DNA of 64,000 nt from an uncultured Oscillospiraceae bacterium (GTDB lineage: Bacteria > Bacillota > Clostridia > Oscillospirales > Acutalibacteraceae). Shown here piece by piece: positions 24,876-32,744 of this stretch. The position numbers were made by a program, and so were the translations under genes. The notes under the pieces are model-generated. The model ran no database searches and was not told where the DNA came from. It saw only the letters and a program-made list of their open reading frames with translations. Positions within the stretch are counted from its first letter, which is position 1, and each line of letters opens with the position of its first letter. Location of the stretch: the NCBI GenBank assembly GCA_902478605.1, contig CABSLQ010000003.1:6968-70967 (forward strand), in the 5' to 3' direction.

Positions 24876-25844
24876 CTATCCGTGGGAGGCATGCACCTGC
24901 CGCAGCCGCGGTGTTGCCTGCGCCTCCTCGCGTCTCGTCAGCCGGCGTACATACGCGGCCCGCGTTGTCAAAAAGAGCGGGGACACGTAATAATACGGCA
25001 CCACCAACACACAGGCAAGCAGCCAGCCGGAAAACCCGATATACAGCCACGCCGTGCGGCCTACGTTGCCTTTCATGAGGCGGCGGGATTCCCGCAGCGC
25101 CGCACGCACGGCGCCGCGCCCCGACGGCATGCGTGCAAGCTGGTACTGCGCCGGCATATACCGCAGCATGAGCAGCTGCTGCACCACCCAGCCGGCCAGC
25201 AGAGCAAACAGGCCGAACGCCCCGCAGAACAGCCGGGTTATATCGGCCAGCGGCGTGGTATCCCCCGTCATCCGGATCATCTCCCCGTATCCGAACAGCA
25301 AGGCAGCCGGCAAAAAGCAGAAAAATCCGTACAGCGTGCGCCAGCCCCACAATATGGCGCGCCAGGCCACCGCCCGGCCGTATCCATTCCGGTAAAACTG
25401 CCAAATCACCTGCACCGGCACCGCCGATTCGGGTTCGTCTTCCTTCTGCGGCGGTACAAATTCATGGGTCAGCGAAAGCGTCTCGCTTTCCTCTTGCGGG
25501 ACCGCGTGCGGGAGCGCCCGAAACGCGCAGGTTTCCCCTGCCGGTGCCTCCTGTCCCGCCGCCAGCGCGTCGTAATACGCCGCCTGTCCCAGCTTGAGCG
25601 GCGAAAGGAGCAGGAGGTCGAGCAGCGCCACCCCGGCGATGATGGCGGCCTGCGGCCATACCGCGGCATCGGCCAGCCAGTCGGCCACATGCACCGTCTG
25701 CTCCGCCCCGATCCCGGTCAGACGCAGCGCCAGCAGCTCGATGATAAGGAGCACCAGTCCTGCCGTCGTCCCTATCAGCTGCACCGTCACCGCGCGCGAC
25801 CATTGTCCCTTTAAGCATAAACGCCCTCTCTGCGCTGCCCGCAT
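24876..25844 (-). CDS. Multi-pass membrane protein, function unknown
   Basis: 322 aa. Hydrophobic helices occur near residues 20-40, 65-80, 165-190, 200-230 and 275-300 (for example TVQLIGTTAGLVLLIIELLA and AFGLFALLAGWVVQQLLMLR). A hydrophilic loop at about 85-145 carries many acidic residues. It vaguely resembles DUF975-type clostridial membrane proteins, but I cannot assign it. It is likely cotranscribed with the acetyltransferase gene that follows 13 bases later. The start is the first good codon of a frame whose upstream 65 bases hold no gene. Confidence 0.75.
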   Translation of the reverse strand: MRAAQRGRLCLKGQWSRAVTVQLIGTTAGLVLLIIELLALRLTGIGAEQTVHVADWLADAAVWPQAAIIAGVALLDLLLLSPLKLGQAAYYDALAAGQEAPAGETCAFRALPHAVPQEESETLSLTHEFVPPQKEDEPESAVPVQVIWQFYRNGYGRAVAWRAILWGWRTLYGFFCFLPAALLFGYGEMIRMTGDTTPLADITRLFCGAFGLFALLAGWVVQQLLMLRYMPAQYQLARMPSGRGAVRAALRESRRLMKGNVGRTAWLYIGFSGWLLACVLVVPYYYVSPLFLTTRAAYVRRLTRREEAQATPRLRQVHASHG

Positions 25845-25909
25845 ACCACCACCGCCTTTTCCTTGATGGCGTTAGTATGCCCGCAAACCGAGCGGTTAGA
25901 CATCACCGG

Positions 25910-27331
25910 TCACGGCGCAACCGGCAGCCCCAGTTCCTTGCGCAGACGGGCGAGCGCCCAGACGAACCAGATGCACTGCTCACCGTTGCCCGCGTCCTCT
26001 ACTTTCCATTTGCTCCCGCTTTTTTTCATCTTCTCCATGAACAAATCGCCCGTGTGATTGGCCTCAAGAAATCCGAACCATGCCCGGATATGCCCCCAGT
26101 CGCCGCGCAGGCGGGCCGCTTCGATGTCCCAGCCCACGCTTTTGCCGAGAATCCAGTCCTTATTCACCTTACCGGCGGCATTCCCTTCGCACGCCAGATA
26201 GCCGCCGCCCGCCGCCTCTTTCCATAACGTGCGGTACATATAATCCGCCGTGTTGGCCAGAATGGTCAGATCCAGCCCGCTCCATTCGGCGGCCACCGGG
26301 CTCAGGCACACCCAGCTCATTCCCGTTTCCGCTTCCGGTCCGTTTGTCCCTTTATTCAGCAGCTCAAGATATACCGTCTTGCCGTCCACTGTGCGGGTCA
26401 GCCCCCGGCGTATTCCTGCCGCCAAATCGTCCAGATATCCCTGCCACCGGTCGGCGCGTGCAGTGTCGCCCCGCCGCCGGGCCACTGCGATCAGATTTTC
26501 CGCGGCCGCGGCTGCGAAATGGTTGGTCAGCGTATCCCAGCAATGCCAGTAGTCCTCGCCGTTTTTCATGCGGGTGTGGGTAAACCGATCGTTGAAAAGC
26601 AGCCCGAAAGCCGGGGAATCCGCATCGCTGCACCGGTATGCTTCGCTGAAAAAAGCGTCCATCTCCCGCACGACCATCTCATATGTCTCATCCTCATAGG
26701 CGGACGGTCCTGCCGCCAGCGCCGTCAGCGCCCAGCCCAGCACAAAATGCGCCCGGCCGTCCAGTTCATCCTCGCGGCGCACCGTTTTCTTGTCCGCGCT
26801 GATGGTAAAGGGAAAATACTCCAGCGCATGCGCTGTCATGGTATCGGTGACGAACCGCAGCGCCCGCTGCGCCGCCTCAACATCTCCCGCCTCAAGCGCC
26901 AGCTTGACCAGCGCCCCGATGGATCGCACATATTCCCCTTTGTAGCGTCCCGTCACCGATTCCTGAAAATACCCGTCCGCGTTCAGCCGGCTGAACAGAC
27001 TGGTATAGGTGGTCTTATATATCGCCGCGATGCGCCCCGAGGTCAGCTGCTGCCGTACCGCTTCCCGGTCATCCGCCGGTCCGGCCGTCGTGGCCGCGAC
27101 CGTCGTCGTGGCCGCGGCGGCTGTGGTTGTCCCGGTATCGGCCACAGTCGATTGGCCGGTCGTGCCGGTCGTTGCCGCCGGTACCGCCGTCGAACTGGTC
27201 ATGCCGGCCGTACCGGCGGTACTTCCGCCGCTTTCCGCCCGGGTAGACTCGTCCCGTGCGCAGCCGGATCCCAGCAGCAGCATACACGCCGCCAGTCCGG
27301 CCGCCAATCGTCTGCTCCACTCTTTTCTCAT
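25910..27331 (-). CDS. Lipoprotein with alpha/alpha-toroid (glycosidase-like) domain
   Basis: 473 aa. The N-terminus MRKEWSRRLAAGLAACMLLL then GSGCARDE is a signal peptide with a lipobox-like Cys near residue 25. Residues 30-90 are a Thr/Ala linker. The rest is helical with the look of a six-hairpin glycosidase barrel: YKGEYVRSIGALVKLALEAG, DELDGRAHFVLGWALTAL, YWHCWDTLTNHFAAAAAENL and DWILGKSVGWDIEAARLRGD. I cannot name a glycoside hydrolase family or confirm catalytic acids. It is probably a surface protein acting on, or binding, a polysaccharide. It stands alone with no carbohydrate genes nearby. Confidence 0.75.
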   Translation of the reverse strand: MRKEWSRRLAAGLAACMLLLGSGCARDESTRAESGGSTAGTAGMTSSTAVPAATTGTTGQSTVADTGTTTAAAATTTVAATTAGPADDREAVRQQLTSGRIAAIYKTTYTSLFSRLNADGYFQESVTGRYKGEYVRSIGALVKLALEAGDVEAAQRALRFVTDTMTAHALEYFPFTISADKKTVRREDELDGRAHFVLGWALTALAAGPSAYEDETYEMVVREMDAFFSEAYRCSDADSPAFGLLFNDRFTHTRMKNGEDYWHCWDTLTNHFAAAAAENLIAVARRRGDTARADRWQGYLDDLAAGIRRGLTRTVDGKTVYLELLNKGTNGPEAETGMSWVCLSPVAAEWSGLDLTILANTADYMYRTLWKEAAGGGYLACEGNAAGKVNKDWILGKSVGWDIEAARLRGDWGHIRAWFGFLEANHTGDLFMEKMKKSGSKWKVEDAGNGEQCIWFVWALARLRKELGLPVAP

Positions 27332-27362
27332 CCGTTCCGATCCTCCCGCACCATAACAAGGA

Positions 27363-27398
27363 GGGCCGCTGCAACTCCAATCGGTTTTGCAGCGGCCC
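27363..27398 (-). terminator. Possible terminator of the efp unit
   Basis: A perfect 12-bp stem, GGGCCGCTGCAA with TTGCAGCGGCCC and a 12-base loop, lies downstream of the zinc-ribbon gene. The following T run is weak, so efficiency is uncertain. Confidence 0.5.
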
Positions 27399-27412
27399 CG
27401 CCAAAATACAGA

Positions 27413-27871
27413 TTATTTGTCCTCGTCATCGCCGTGACAGCCGCAGCCGCAGCCTTCGTCGCCGCAATCGCCGCAATCACACTCATCGATGTCGAACTCG
27501 AGATGCTCGCCGCAGTTGGGGCAGTTGATGCTGCCTTCCATGAGGGTTTCCTCATCGACGTTGAACTCCTCGTTGCAGTTGGGACAGGTCACATCGTAGA
27601 ATTCCTCATCCCAATCCTCGTCGTCGCAGTCATCGCAGTCGCACTCGTCGTCACCATAAACTTCCCCTTCGAGCGCGTCGAGATCCTCGTCGATGGCGTC
27701 CACCTGCTCGGTCAGTTCGGCGGTGTAATCCTCCAGATCCTCCACACTCACGGCGAGATCCGACAGGACATCCATAATCGCGGTGAGCAGCTTGCCTTCC
27801 TTGGATTTTTCCTCGATTTCGAGGCCCTCAGCCAGCCCTTTTAGGTAGGCGACCTTTTCTGTGACAGTCAT
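27413..27871 (-). CDS. Acidic zinc-ribbon protein (CD1247-like N-terminal domain)
   Basis: 152 aa. The N-terminal half (TVTEKVAYLKGLAEGLEIEE) is a helical domain like that of clostridial CD1247 proteins. The middle is extremely acidic with CxCDDCDD clusters; a treble-clef-like ribbon follows (CPNCNEEF ... CPNCGEHL), then more Cys pairs ending in DEGCGCGCH. At least twelve Cys suggest binding of two or more metal ions. Function is unknown, perhaps metal handling or an RNA polymerase or ribosome-associated role. It lies 54 bases after efp and is probably cotranscribed. Confidence 0.8.
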   Translation of the reverse strand: MTVTEKVAYLKGLAEGLEIEEKSKEGKLLTAIMDVLSDLAVSVEDLEDYTAELTEQVDAIDEDLDALEGEVYGDDECDCDDCDDEDWDEEFYDVTCPNCNEEFNVDEETLMEGSINCPNCGEHLEFDIDECDCGDCGDEGCGCGCHGDDEDK

Positions 27872-27925
27872 GTGCTGTCCCTCCTTTATACAAAATATGT
27901 CTTAGCGTATGCGGGAACCCCTGGA

Positions 27926-28483
27926 TTATGCGCGCTCCATATACTCGCCGGTGCGGGTATCGATGCGGATCATTTCGCCCTCGTCAATGAAGAGAGGGAC
28001 GCGCACCTCGGCACCCGTTTCAAGGGTGGCGGGCTTGGTCGCGTTGGTGGCGGTGTCACCCTTGAAGCCGGGATCGGTCTTGGTGACCTGCAGCTCGACA
28101 AAGTTGGGCGGCTCCACGCCGAACACCTTGCCTTTGTAGGACATGACCTTGCACACCATGTTCTCTTTAACAAACTTGAAGTTATCCGACAGGACATCCT
28201 TGCCGATCGGCAGCAGCTCGTAGGTCTCCCCGTCCATGAAATAGTACAGGTCGCCGTCGTTGTAGGAATATTCCATGTCCTTTCTCTCGACATAGGCGGT
28301 GGGGTATTTATCGTTGGGGTTGAAAGTCTTTTCCACCACCGTACCGGCAATAACGTTGCGGATCTTGGTGCGAACGAAAGCCGCGCCCTTGCCGGGTTTT
28401 ACATGCTGAAATTCAATAATCTGATAGACGTTGCCGTCCATTTCAAACGTCACGCCGTTGCGGAAATCACCTGCAGAAACCAT
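27926..28483 (-). CDS. efp: Elongation factor P
   Basis: 185 aa, the usual EF-P length. EF-P rescues ribosomes stalled at polyproline. The modification loop is intact: [14 protein letters not shown], with Lys32 as the site of post-translational modification. The three beta-barrel domains follow ([54 protein letters not shown]). No modification enzyme gene is seen nearby. An ATG at 28495 abuts the AAAGGA site; the ATG four codons later (28483) has 10-base spacing and gives the canonical [10 protein letters not shown] start. Confidence 0.97.
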   Translation of the reverse strand: MVSAGDFRNGVTFEMDGNVYQIIEFQHVKPGKGAAFVRTKIRNVIAGTVVEKTFNPNDKYPTAYVERKDMEYSYNDGDLYYFMDGETYELLPIGKDVLSDNFKFVKENMVCKVMSYKGKVFGVEPPNFVELQVTKTDPGFKGDTATNATKPATLETGAEVRVPLFIDEGEMIRIDTRTGEYMERA

Positions 28484-28549
28484 TCGATTGACCATTCCTT
28501 TCTGATGAGAACCGGGGCCGCTGCGGGCCTCCCTTATACAACGTATATC

Positions 28550-28578
28550 ATTCTACCGTATTGCCCGAAAGATTGCAA
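28550..28578 (-). promoter_or_regulatory. Promoter of efp
   Basis: TTGCAA (28573-28578), 17-base spacer, TAGAAT (28550-28555) on the minus strand, about 67 bases before the efp start. Confidence 0.72.
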
Positions 28579-28627
28579 CCCCCGGACCGGAAATTTCTTG
28601 AAAAATTCGCCCGGATCGGCCCATTTC

Positions 28628-29698
28628 TCACACAATGAGCAGATCCTTGGGGCACGCGGTGAGGTTTTCGCACCCGGTCTCGGTGATAAAGGCCATATCC
28701 TCGATGCGCACGCCGAACCGGCCCGGCAGATAGATGCCCGGTTCCACCGTCACCACGCTGCCCGCGGCAAGGCACTCCTCCCCAGCCCGCGGGGAAAGCC
28801 GCGGCGCTTCATGGATTTCGACGCCGACGCCGTGGCCCGTGCCGTGGCCGAAATATGCGCCGTATCCTGCCGCCGCAATGCTATTCCGTGCCGCCGCATC
28901 TCCCTGCACGCAGGGGAGCCCGGCCCGCAAGACGGCCAGTGCCGCCTTCTGCGCCTCGAGCACCGTGTCGTATACCCGTTTTTCTTCCTCGCCGATGCAG
29001 CCGACCGCCACCGTGCGCGTCATGTCGGAATGCCAGCCGTCCACCACGGCGCCGAAGTCCATTGTAACCAGATCGCCCCGTTCCACGACCCGGTCGGACG
29101 GCACCCCGTGGGGCAGCGAGGAATTGGGGCCTGACACCACAATGAAATCAAAGGCCACCGCCTCGGCCCCTTCCCGCCGAATGAGAAATTCCAAGTCGAG
29201 CGCAATCTCCCGTTCGGTCCGCCCGGGGCGGATGCGTTCCAGAATCCGGTCAAACCCGAAGGCGGTCAATGCCTGCGCCTGCCGGATTTTGTCCAGCTCG
29301 GCCGGCGACTTGACCAGACGCATGGCCGTAAGCCAGCCGTCCAGCTCCCCTCCGCTTTCCAGCGGAAGGGCCAGCGTTTTCTGCAGCCGATCGCGCTCGG
29401 CAAGAGTCGTCCGTTCCGCCTCGATAAATACCCGGCCAATTCCGTGCCGCGAGGCGAGCTCGCTCACCGTGCGGAACAATCCGTCGGCACATACGCAGCT
29501 CATATCGTGCACCTGCCGCTGTGCCGCTTCGATGTAGCGGGAATCGGTCAGGAAATACCCTGCTTCACTGGTCACCAGCACCGCGCCGTCGCTGGAGGCG
29601 AAACCGGTCAGATAGCGGCGGTTTGCCGGCGAAAGTACAAGCGCTGCATCCCGTTCGTCCGGCAGCCGGGCCGCCAGTGCTTCCCACCGCGCCGTCAT
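28628..29698 (-). CDS. Xaa-Pro peptidase (M24 family)
   Basis: 356 aa, a PepQ/YqhT-type metallopeptidase that cleaves Xaa-Pro bonds. An N-terminal creatinase-like domain ([20 protein letters not shown]) precedes the pita-bread catalytic domain. The dinuclear metal ligands are visible: [16 protein letters not shown] (two Asp), [18 protein letters not shown] (His), EPGIYLPG (Glu) and RIEDMAFIT (Glu). It overlaps aroQ by four bases (ATGA) and is followed by efp. Clostridia and bacilli often place this peptidase next to efp and aroQ, which supports the call. Confidence 0.93.
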   Translation of the reverse strand: MTARWEALAARLPDERDAALVLSPANRRYLTGFASSDGAVLVTSEAGYFLTDSRYIEAAQRQVHDMSCVCADGLFRTVSELASRHGIGRVFIEAERTTLAERDRLQKTLALPLESGGELDGWLTAMRLVKSPAELDKIRQAQALTAFGFDRILERIRPGRTEREIALDLEFLIRREGAEAVAFDFIVVSGPNSSLPHGVPSDRVVERGDLVTMDFGAVVDGWHSDMTRTVAVGCIGEEEKRVYDTVLEAQKAALAVLRAGLPCVQGDAAARNSIAAAGYGAYFGHGTGHGVGVEIHEAPRLSPRAGEECLAAGSVVTVEPGIYLPGRFGVRIEDMAFITETGCENLTACPKDLLIV

Positions 29699-30129
29699 GC
29701 GAGTATCTCCTTCAGCGCATGCAGCGCGAGGATATAGCTATATGCGCCAAAACCGGCGATCTGCCCCCGGCATACGGGCGCTATGACCGAGGTGTGGCGG
29801 AATTCCTCACGTGCGTGGATATTGGACAGATGGACCTCCACCACCGGCAGCCGGACAGCCGCAATGGCATCCCGCATGGCATAGCTGTAATGGGTATAGG
29901 CGCCTGCATTGAGCACCACCCCATCGTATACGCCCATCGCGGCATGCAGCCGGTCGATGAGGCCGCCCTCGCTGTTGGACTGAGCGCAGTCGGCCTGCAG
30001 CCCGAGGCTGTCCGCCGTCTGGCGTATGCGCGCACAAATCGTGTCGTAGCTTTCGCTGCCGTACACACCCGGCTCACGCAGGCCGAGCAGATTGAGATTG
30101 GGCCCGTTGAGCACTAAAATCCGTTTCAT
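29695..30129 (-). CDS. aroQ: 3-dehydroquinate dehydratase, type II
   Basis: 144 aa; converts 3-dehydroquinate to 3-dehydroshikimate in aromatic amino acid synthesis. Type II signature [20 protein letters not shown], active-site Tyr region GVYGSESYD, then [14 protein letters not shown] and the catalytic His in [16 protein letters not shown]. Forms a dodecamer in known members. Its start overlaps the upstream HTH-membrane gene and its stop overlaps the peptidase gene, so the three are translationally coupled. Other shikimate genes are outside the window. Confidence 0.96.
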   Translation of the reverse strand: MKRILVLNGPNLNLLGLREPGVYGSESYDTICARIRQTADSLGLQADCAQSNSEGGLIDRLHAAMGVYDGVVLNAGAYTHYSYAMRDAIAAVRLPVVEVHLSNIHAREEFRHTSVIAPVCRGQIAGFGAYSYILALHALKEILA

Positions 30130-30854
30130 GTCCTGTCACCGTCTTTCAAGGTATGGGATATGCCGTAATACAAGGGAATGGTTAAAAACACAATCCAGCC
30201 CGGATGCCACCAGCCGCCGCAGAACCCAAGCAGCAGGTATACAATGGCCATGAGCACCGGGTAGGCCCCGTCCAGCAGCGGCTTCTTCTTTTCGGCGGCT
30301 TCCACTATCATATAATATACCGGAATGGTCAAAAACACGATCCACCCCGGGTGCCACCAGCCGCCCAGAAACCCGAGCAGCAGAAACACAATAACCGTCA
30401 GCACCGGATAGGGGAACGCGTGCCAGAAATTCTGCCGGCTCCAGAGCGGCTCACCGTTTACCCGCACACCGCCGGCGTCTATCTGCACCTCGTCGCCGCC
30501 GGGCCCCTCCTGCACGTAAATACCGTCCTGGCCGATGTCCACCCGCTCGCCGCCGTCCACCACATGGATACGATCCAGACCGATATATACCTCTTCCGGC
30601 GGCGGCCTATCTGTCGGGGCGGACGCGTCCCCTTCCGTCTCTCCGGCGGCAAAGAGCAGTTCATCGAGCGATACGCCGTACAGACGGGCAAGCGCGATCA
30701 GGTTGTCCGTATCGGGAGACGCCTCGGCCCGCTCCCATTTGGAAACCGCCTGCCGGCTTATCCCCAGCCGGGCGGCCAGTCCCTCCTGGGAAAAGCCGCT
30801 TTTCCTGCGCAGCTGTACCAGCCGATTCGCCATTTCAATATTCATATTGTCCAT
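30126..30854 (-). CDS. HTH regulator with beta-repeat segment and duplicated membrane module
   Basis: 242 aa. Residues 5-60 are an XRE HTH ([20 protein letters not shown], then [20 protein letters not shown]). Residues about 95-140 are a short beta-rich stretch with repeating units ([20 protein letters not shown], then GVRVNG). The C-terminus has two near-identical copies of a two-helix module ending [15 protein letters not shown], giving four membrane helices. It may sense the membrane or a ligand and control its own operon. ATG 30854 (AAAGGTG site) or ATG 30845 are both possible starts. It heads the aroQ-peptidase unit by a four-base overlap. Confidence 0.82.
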   Translation of the reverse strand: MDNMNIEMANRLVQLRRKSGFSQEGLAARLGISRQAVSKWERAEASPDTDNLIALARLYGVSLDELLFAAGETEGDASAPTDRPPPEEVYIGLDRIHVVDGGERVDIGQDGIYVQEGPGGDEVQIDAGGVRVNGEPLWSRQNFWHAFPYPVLTVIVFLLLGFLGGWWHPGWIVFLTIPVYYMIVEAAEKKKPLLDGAYPVLMAIVYLLLGFCGGWWHPGWIVFLTIPLYYGISHTLKDGDRT

Positions 30855-30998
30855 GCCACACCTTTCTGTAAGACGGACAGAAGAAATTCTTCCTCCCGTC
30901 CGCCCGATGATGCTTCCATGGTAACAAATCCGGCTCCGCCGCGCCACCGCCTGTGCTTTCCAGTCCCGCAACTATCGGTTGCCCCGGCTGCACGGCGC

Positions 30999-31856
30999 TT
31001 ATCGCGCCAGCGCCTGTTTGTACAGCGCCTGCATGGCGGCGGCATCTTCGGCCTGGGTGCCGCAGGATTCACAGATGACGGACGCCCCCGCCCCCCGTTC
31101 GGCGAGCAGTTCCATCAGCGGCCCCGGTTCGGGTCCGAAGCATGCATCCGCAAAGGTAAGGTGGCACTTTTCCCCGCCCTTGGAATACTCGATTTTGGAA
31201 AAGTGTGCATGAAAAGCCCTTCCCCTTTCCTGTCCAAGCCGGTTTTCCATCTCGTCGAGCAGGGCGGCAAATGCCGCCCGATTATTCACCTGTCCAAGGG
31301 TGCGGGCGTTCAAATGCCCGAAATCGATGCAGGGGATAAACCGCTCGTCCACCTCACACATGGTCATGACCTCGCCGAAATCCCCCAGCTGGTTTATCTT
31401 GCCCATCGTTTCGGGACAAATATGCACGTGGGACAGGCCCTCCTCGTCGAGCAGCGCCTGCGCCCGGCGCAGCGTCTCGCAGGCAAGCGCCGTCGCCTCT
31501 TCCCGGGACAGGCCGCATAGACCGCCCGGATGTACCACGATGCGGCTGCCTCCCATCCAAGCGATCGCCTGGGCGCTGTCCCGGATATACACGAGGCTTT
31601 TGGCCCGCTTTTCTTCTTCAGCGGAGGCAAGCGAGATATAATACGGCGCGTGCAGCGACAGCTCCACCCCCTGTACGGCCGCTTCCCGGCCCAGGGCGCG
31701 GGCCGTCTCTTCGGTCACCCGCACACCCCGCCCGCACTGGTATTCGTAAAGCCCCAGCCCCATCCGGGCCAGCCAGCCGGGGGCCTCGAGCGTCGCCTTG
31801 TGCCCGGCGGCATAAAAGGAATCGCTGTTGCCCGCCGGGCCGAATCGTACCGTCAT
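30999..31856 (-). CDS. TIM-barrel endonuclease IV-like protein
   Basis: 285 aa of the xylose isomerase-like TIM barrel/endonuclease IV superfamily. It begins MTVRFGPAGNSDSFYAAGHK and includes LSLHAPYYISLASAEEEKRA, IVVHPGGLCGL, ICPETMGKINQLGDFGEVM, PCIDFGHLNARTLG and HAHFSKIEYSKGGEKCHLTF, which carry the His/Glu/Asp metal ligands of Nfo. AP-site endonuclease activity is the family expectation, but this clostridial branch is poorly characterised. ATG 31856 follows AGGAGG. It overlaps the yqeG stop by four bases (ATGA). A longer frame running through yqeG was rejected. Confidence 0.85.
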   Translation of the reverse strand: MTVRFGPAGNSDSFYAAGHKATLEAPGWLARMGLGLYEYQCGRGVRVTEETARALGREAAVQGVELSLHAPYYISLASAEEEKRAKSLVYIRDSAQAIAWMGGSRIVVHPGGLCGLSREEATALACETLRRAQALLDEEGLSHVHICPETMGKINQLGDFGEVMTMCEVDERFIPCIDFGHLNARTLGQVNNRAAFAALLDEMENRLGQERGRAFHAHFSKIEYSKGGEKCHLTFADACFGPEPGPLMELLAERGAGASVICESCGTQAEDAAAMQALYKQALAR

Positions 31857-32392
31857 CCGTCTCCTCCTGTCGGTTTCTCTTCGGCCGGCGGCAGCGGGTG
31901 CCGGCGCCGATATCGCTTCCGTATTCCCTTTTCCAGCCGCCGCTTGAACAGCACGAGCGGCTTGTTCTCCTCCATCTGGATGGGCAGCAGCTGGATACAC
32001 GGCATCCCGCACAGCCGCGCTCCCAGAATATCGGTAAAGGTCTGGTCCCCGATGACCACGCATTCCCGCCGCTTCAAGCCGAGTCGTTTGGCTGCCCGGA
32101 GGAACCCGAAGGGCAGCGGCTTGCACGCGAAGGCGATGAATTGCAGCCCGATCCGCGCCGCAAAGGGAGCGACCCGCTTTTCGCATGCGTTGGATACCAC
32201 CGTGGGGAGGAATCCTTCTCCCTCCATACGGCGCAGCCACGCCACCACCTCCTGCGCCACCTCCTGACTTCCGTGGGTGGTCAGCGTGTTATCCACATCG
32301 AGCAGCAGACCGCGTGCGCCGAGGCGGCGCAGCTCTTCCGCCGTGACAGCCGTAATGGCCGGTTTGAGCAGGGTGGGATAGAAAATGGACAT
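31853..32392 (-). CDS. yqeG: YqeG family HAD phosphatase
   Basis: 179 aa. The HAD core is plain: nucleophile Asp in GLLLDVDNTLTTHG, motif II in PTVVSNACEKRV, Lys in FACKPLPFGFLRA and the acidic motif in CVVIGDQTFTDILGA. The N-terminus MSIFYPTLLKPAITAVTAEE matches the YqeG family, linked in Bacillus to a cluster of shikimate and ribosome genes; the precise substrate is unknown. The ATG at 32392 follows AAGGAGG. It is coupled to the endonuclease IV-like gene and is separated from rpsU by a terminator. Confidence 0.92.
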   Translation of the reverse strand: MSIFYPTLLKPAITAVTAEELRRLGARGLLLDVDNTLTTHGSQEVAQEVVAWLRRMEGEGFLPTVVSNACEKRVAPFAARIGLQFIAFACKPLPFGFLRAAKRLGLKRRECVVIGDQTFTDILGARLCGMPCIQLLPIQMEENKPLVLFKRRLEKGIRKRYRRRHPLPPAEEKPTGGDG

Positions 32393-32410
32393 GCCGGCCT
32401 CCTTAGATGA

Positions 32411-32437
32411 AAAAAGCGGGCAGTGCTGCCCGCTTTT
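32411..32437 (-). terminator. Terminator of rpsU
   Basis: Stem GCGGGCA/TGCCCGC with a 4-base loop, flanked by A5 on the left (T run on the minus strand) just past the rpsU stop. It begins 18 bases before the yqeG start, so yqeG must depend on read-through or a promoter I did not see. Confidence 0.78.
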
Positions 32438-32439
32438 AC

Positions 32440-32616
32440 TCATTTGTATTTTCTTTTGCGGGCCGCTTCCGACTTCTTCTTGCGACGGACGGACGGCTTT
32501 TCATAGTGTTCCCTCTTGCGCACCTCGGCAAGAACGCCGGAACGGGCACAGGACTTTTTCCAACGGCGCAGCGCGCTGTCCAGGCTCTCATTCTCTTTCA
32601 CTCGAACTTCTGACAT
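32440..32616 (-). CDS. rpsU: 30S ribosomal protein S21
   Basis: 58 aa, a normal S21: [20 protein letters not shown] then [20 protein letters not shown] and a basic tail of [13 protein letters not shown] type. It aids recognition of the mRNA 5' region by the 30S subunit. ATG 32616 has AGGGAGGG 6 bases upstream; the upstream 36-codon frame is spurious. It has its own promoter (32672-32700) and terminator, so it is a single-gene unit. Confidence 0.97.
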   Translation of the reverse strand: MSEVRVKENESLDSALRRWKKSCARSGVLAEVRKREHYEKPSVRRKKKSEAARKRKYK

Positions 32617-32671
32617 CGTATTCCCTCCCTCCGCTAAATAGCAGGGGCTAATTTTGCATTGCGCGTGGACT

Positions 32672-32700
32672 ATTATACCGCACCGAAATCGTTTCGTCAA
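32672..32700 (-). promoter_or_regulatory. Promoter of rpsU
   Basis: TTGACG (32695-32700), 17-base spacer, TATAAT (32672-32677) on the minus strand, 56 bases before the rpsU ATG. Confidence 0.8.
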
Positions 32701-32744
32701 GGGTTTCAGGCAAATTTCCGTCATCCAGTTCCCGACATTTTTGG

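Noticed and set aside
30999..32240. A single 413-residue protein covering the endonuclease IV-like gene and part of yqeG
   Set aside because: The upstream part is an out-of-frame reading of yqeG; the ATG at 31856 has an AGGAGG site and starts the homologous protein.
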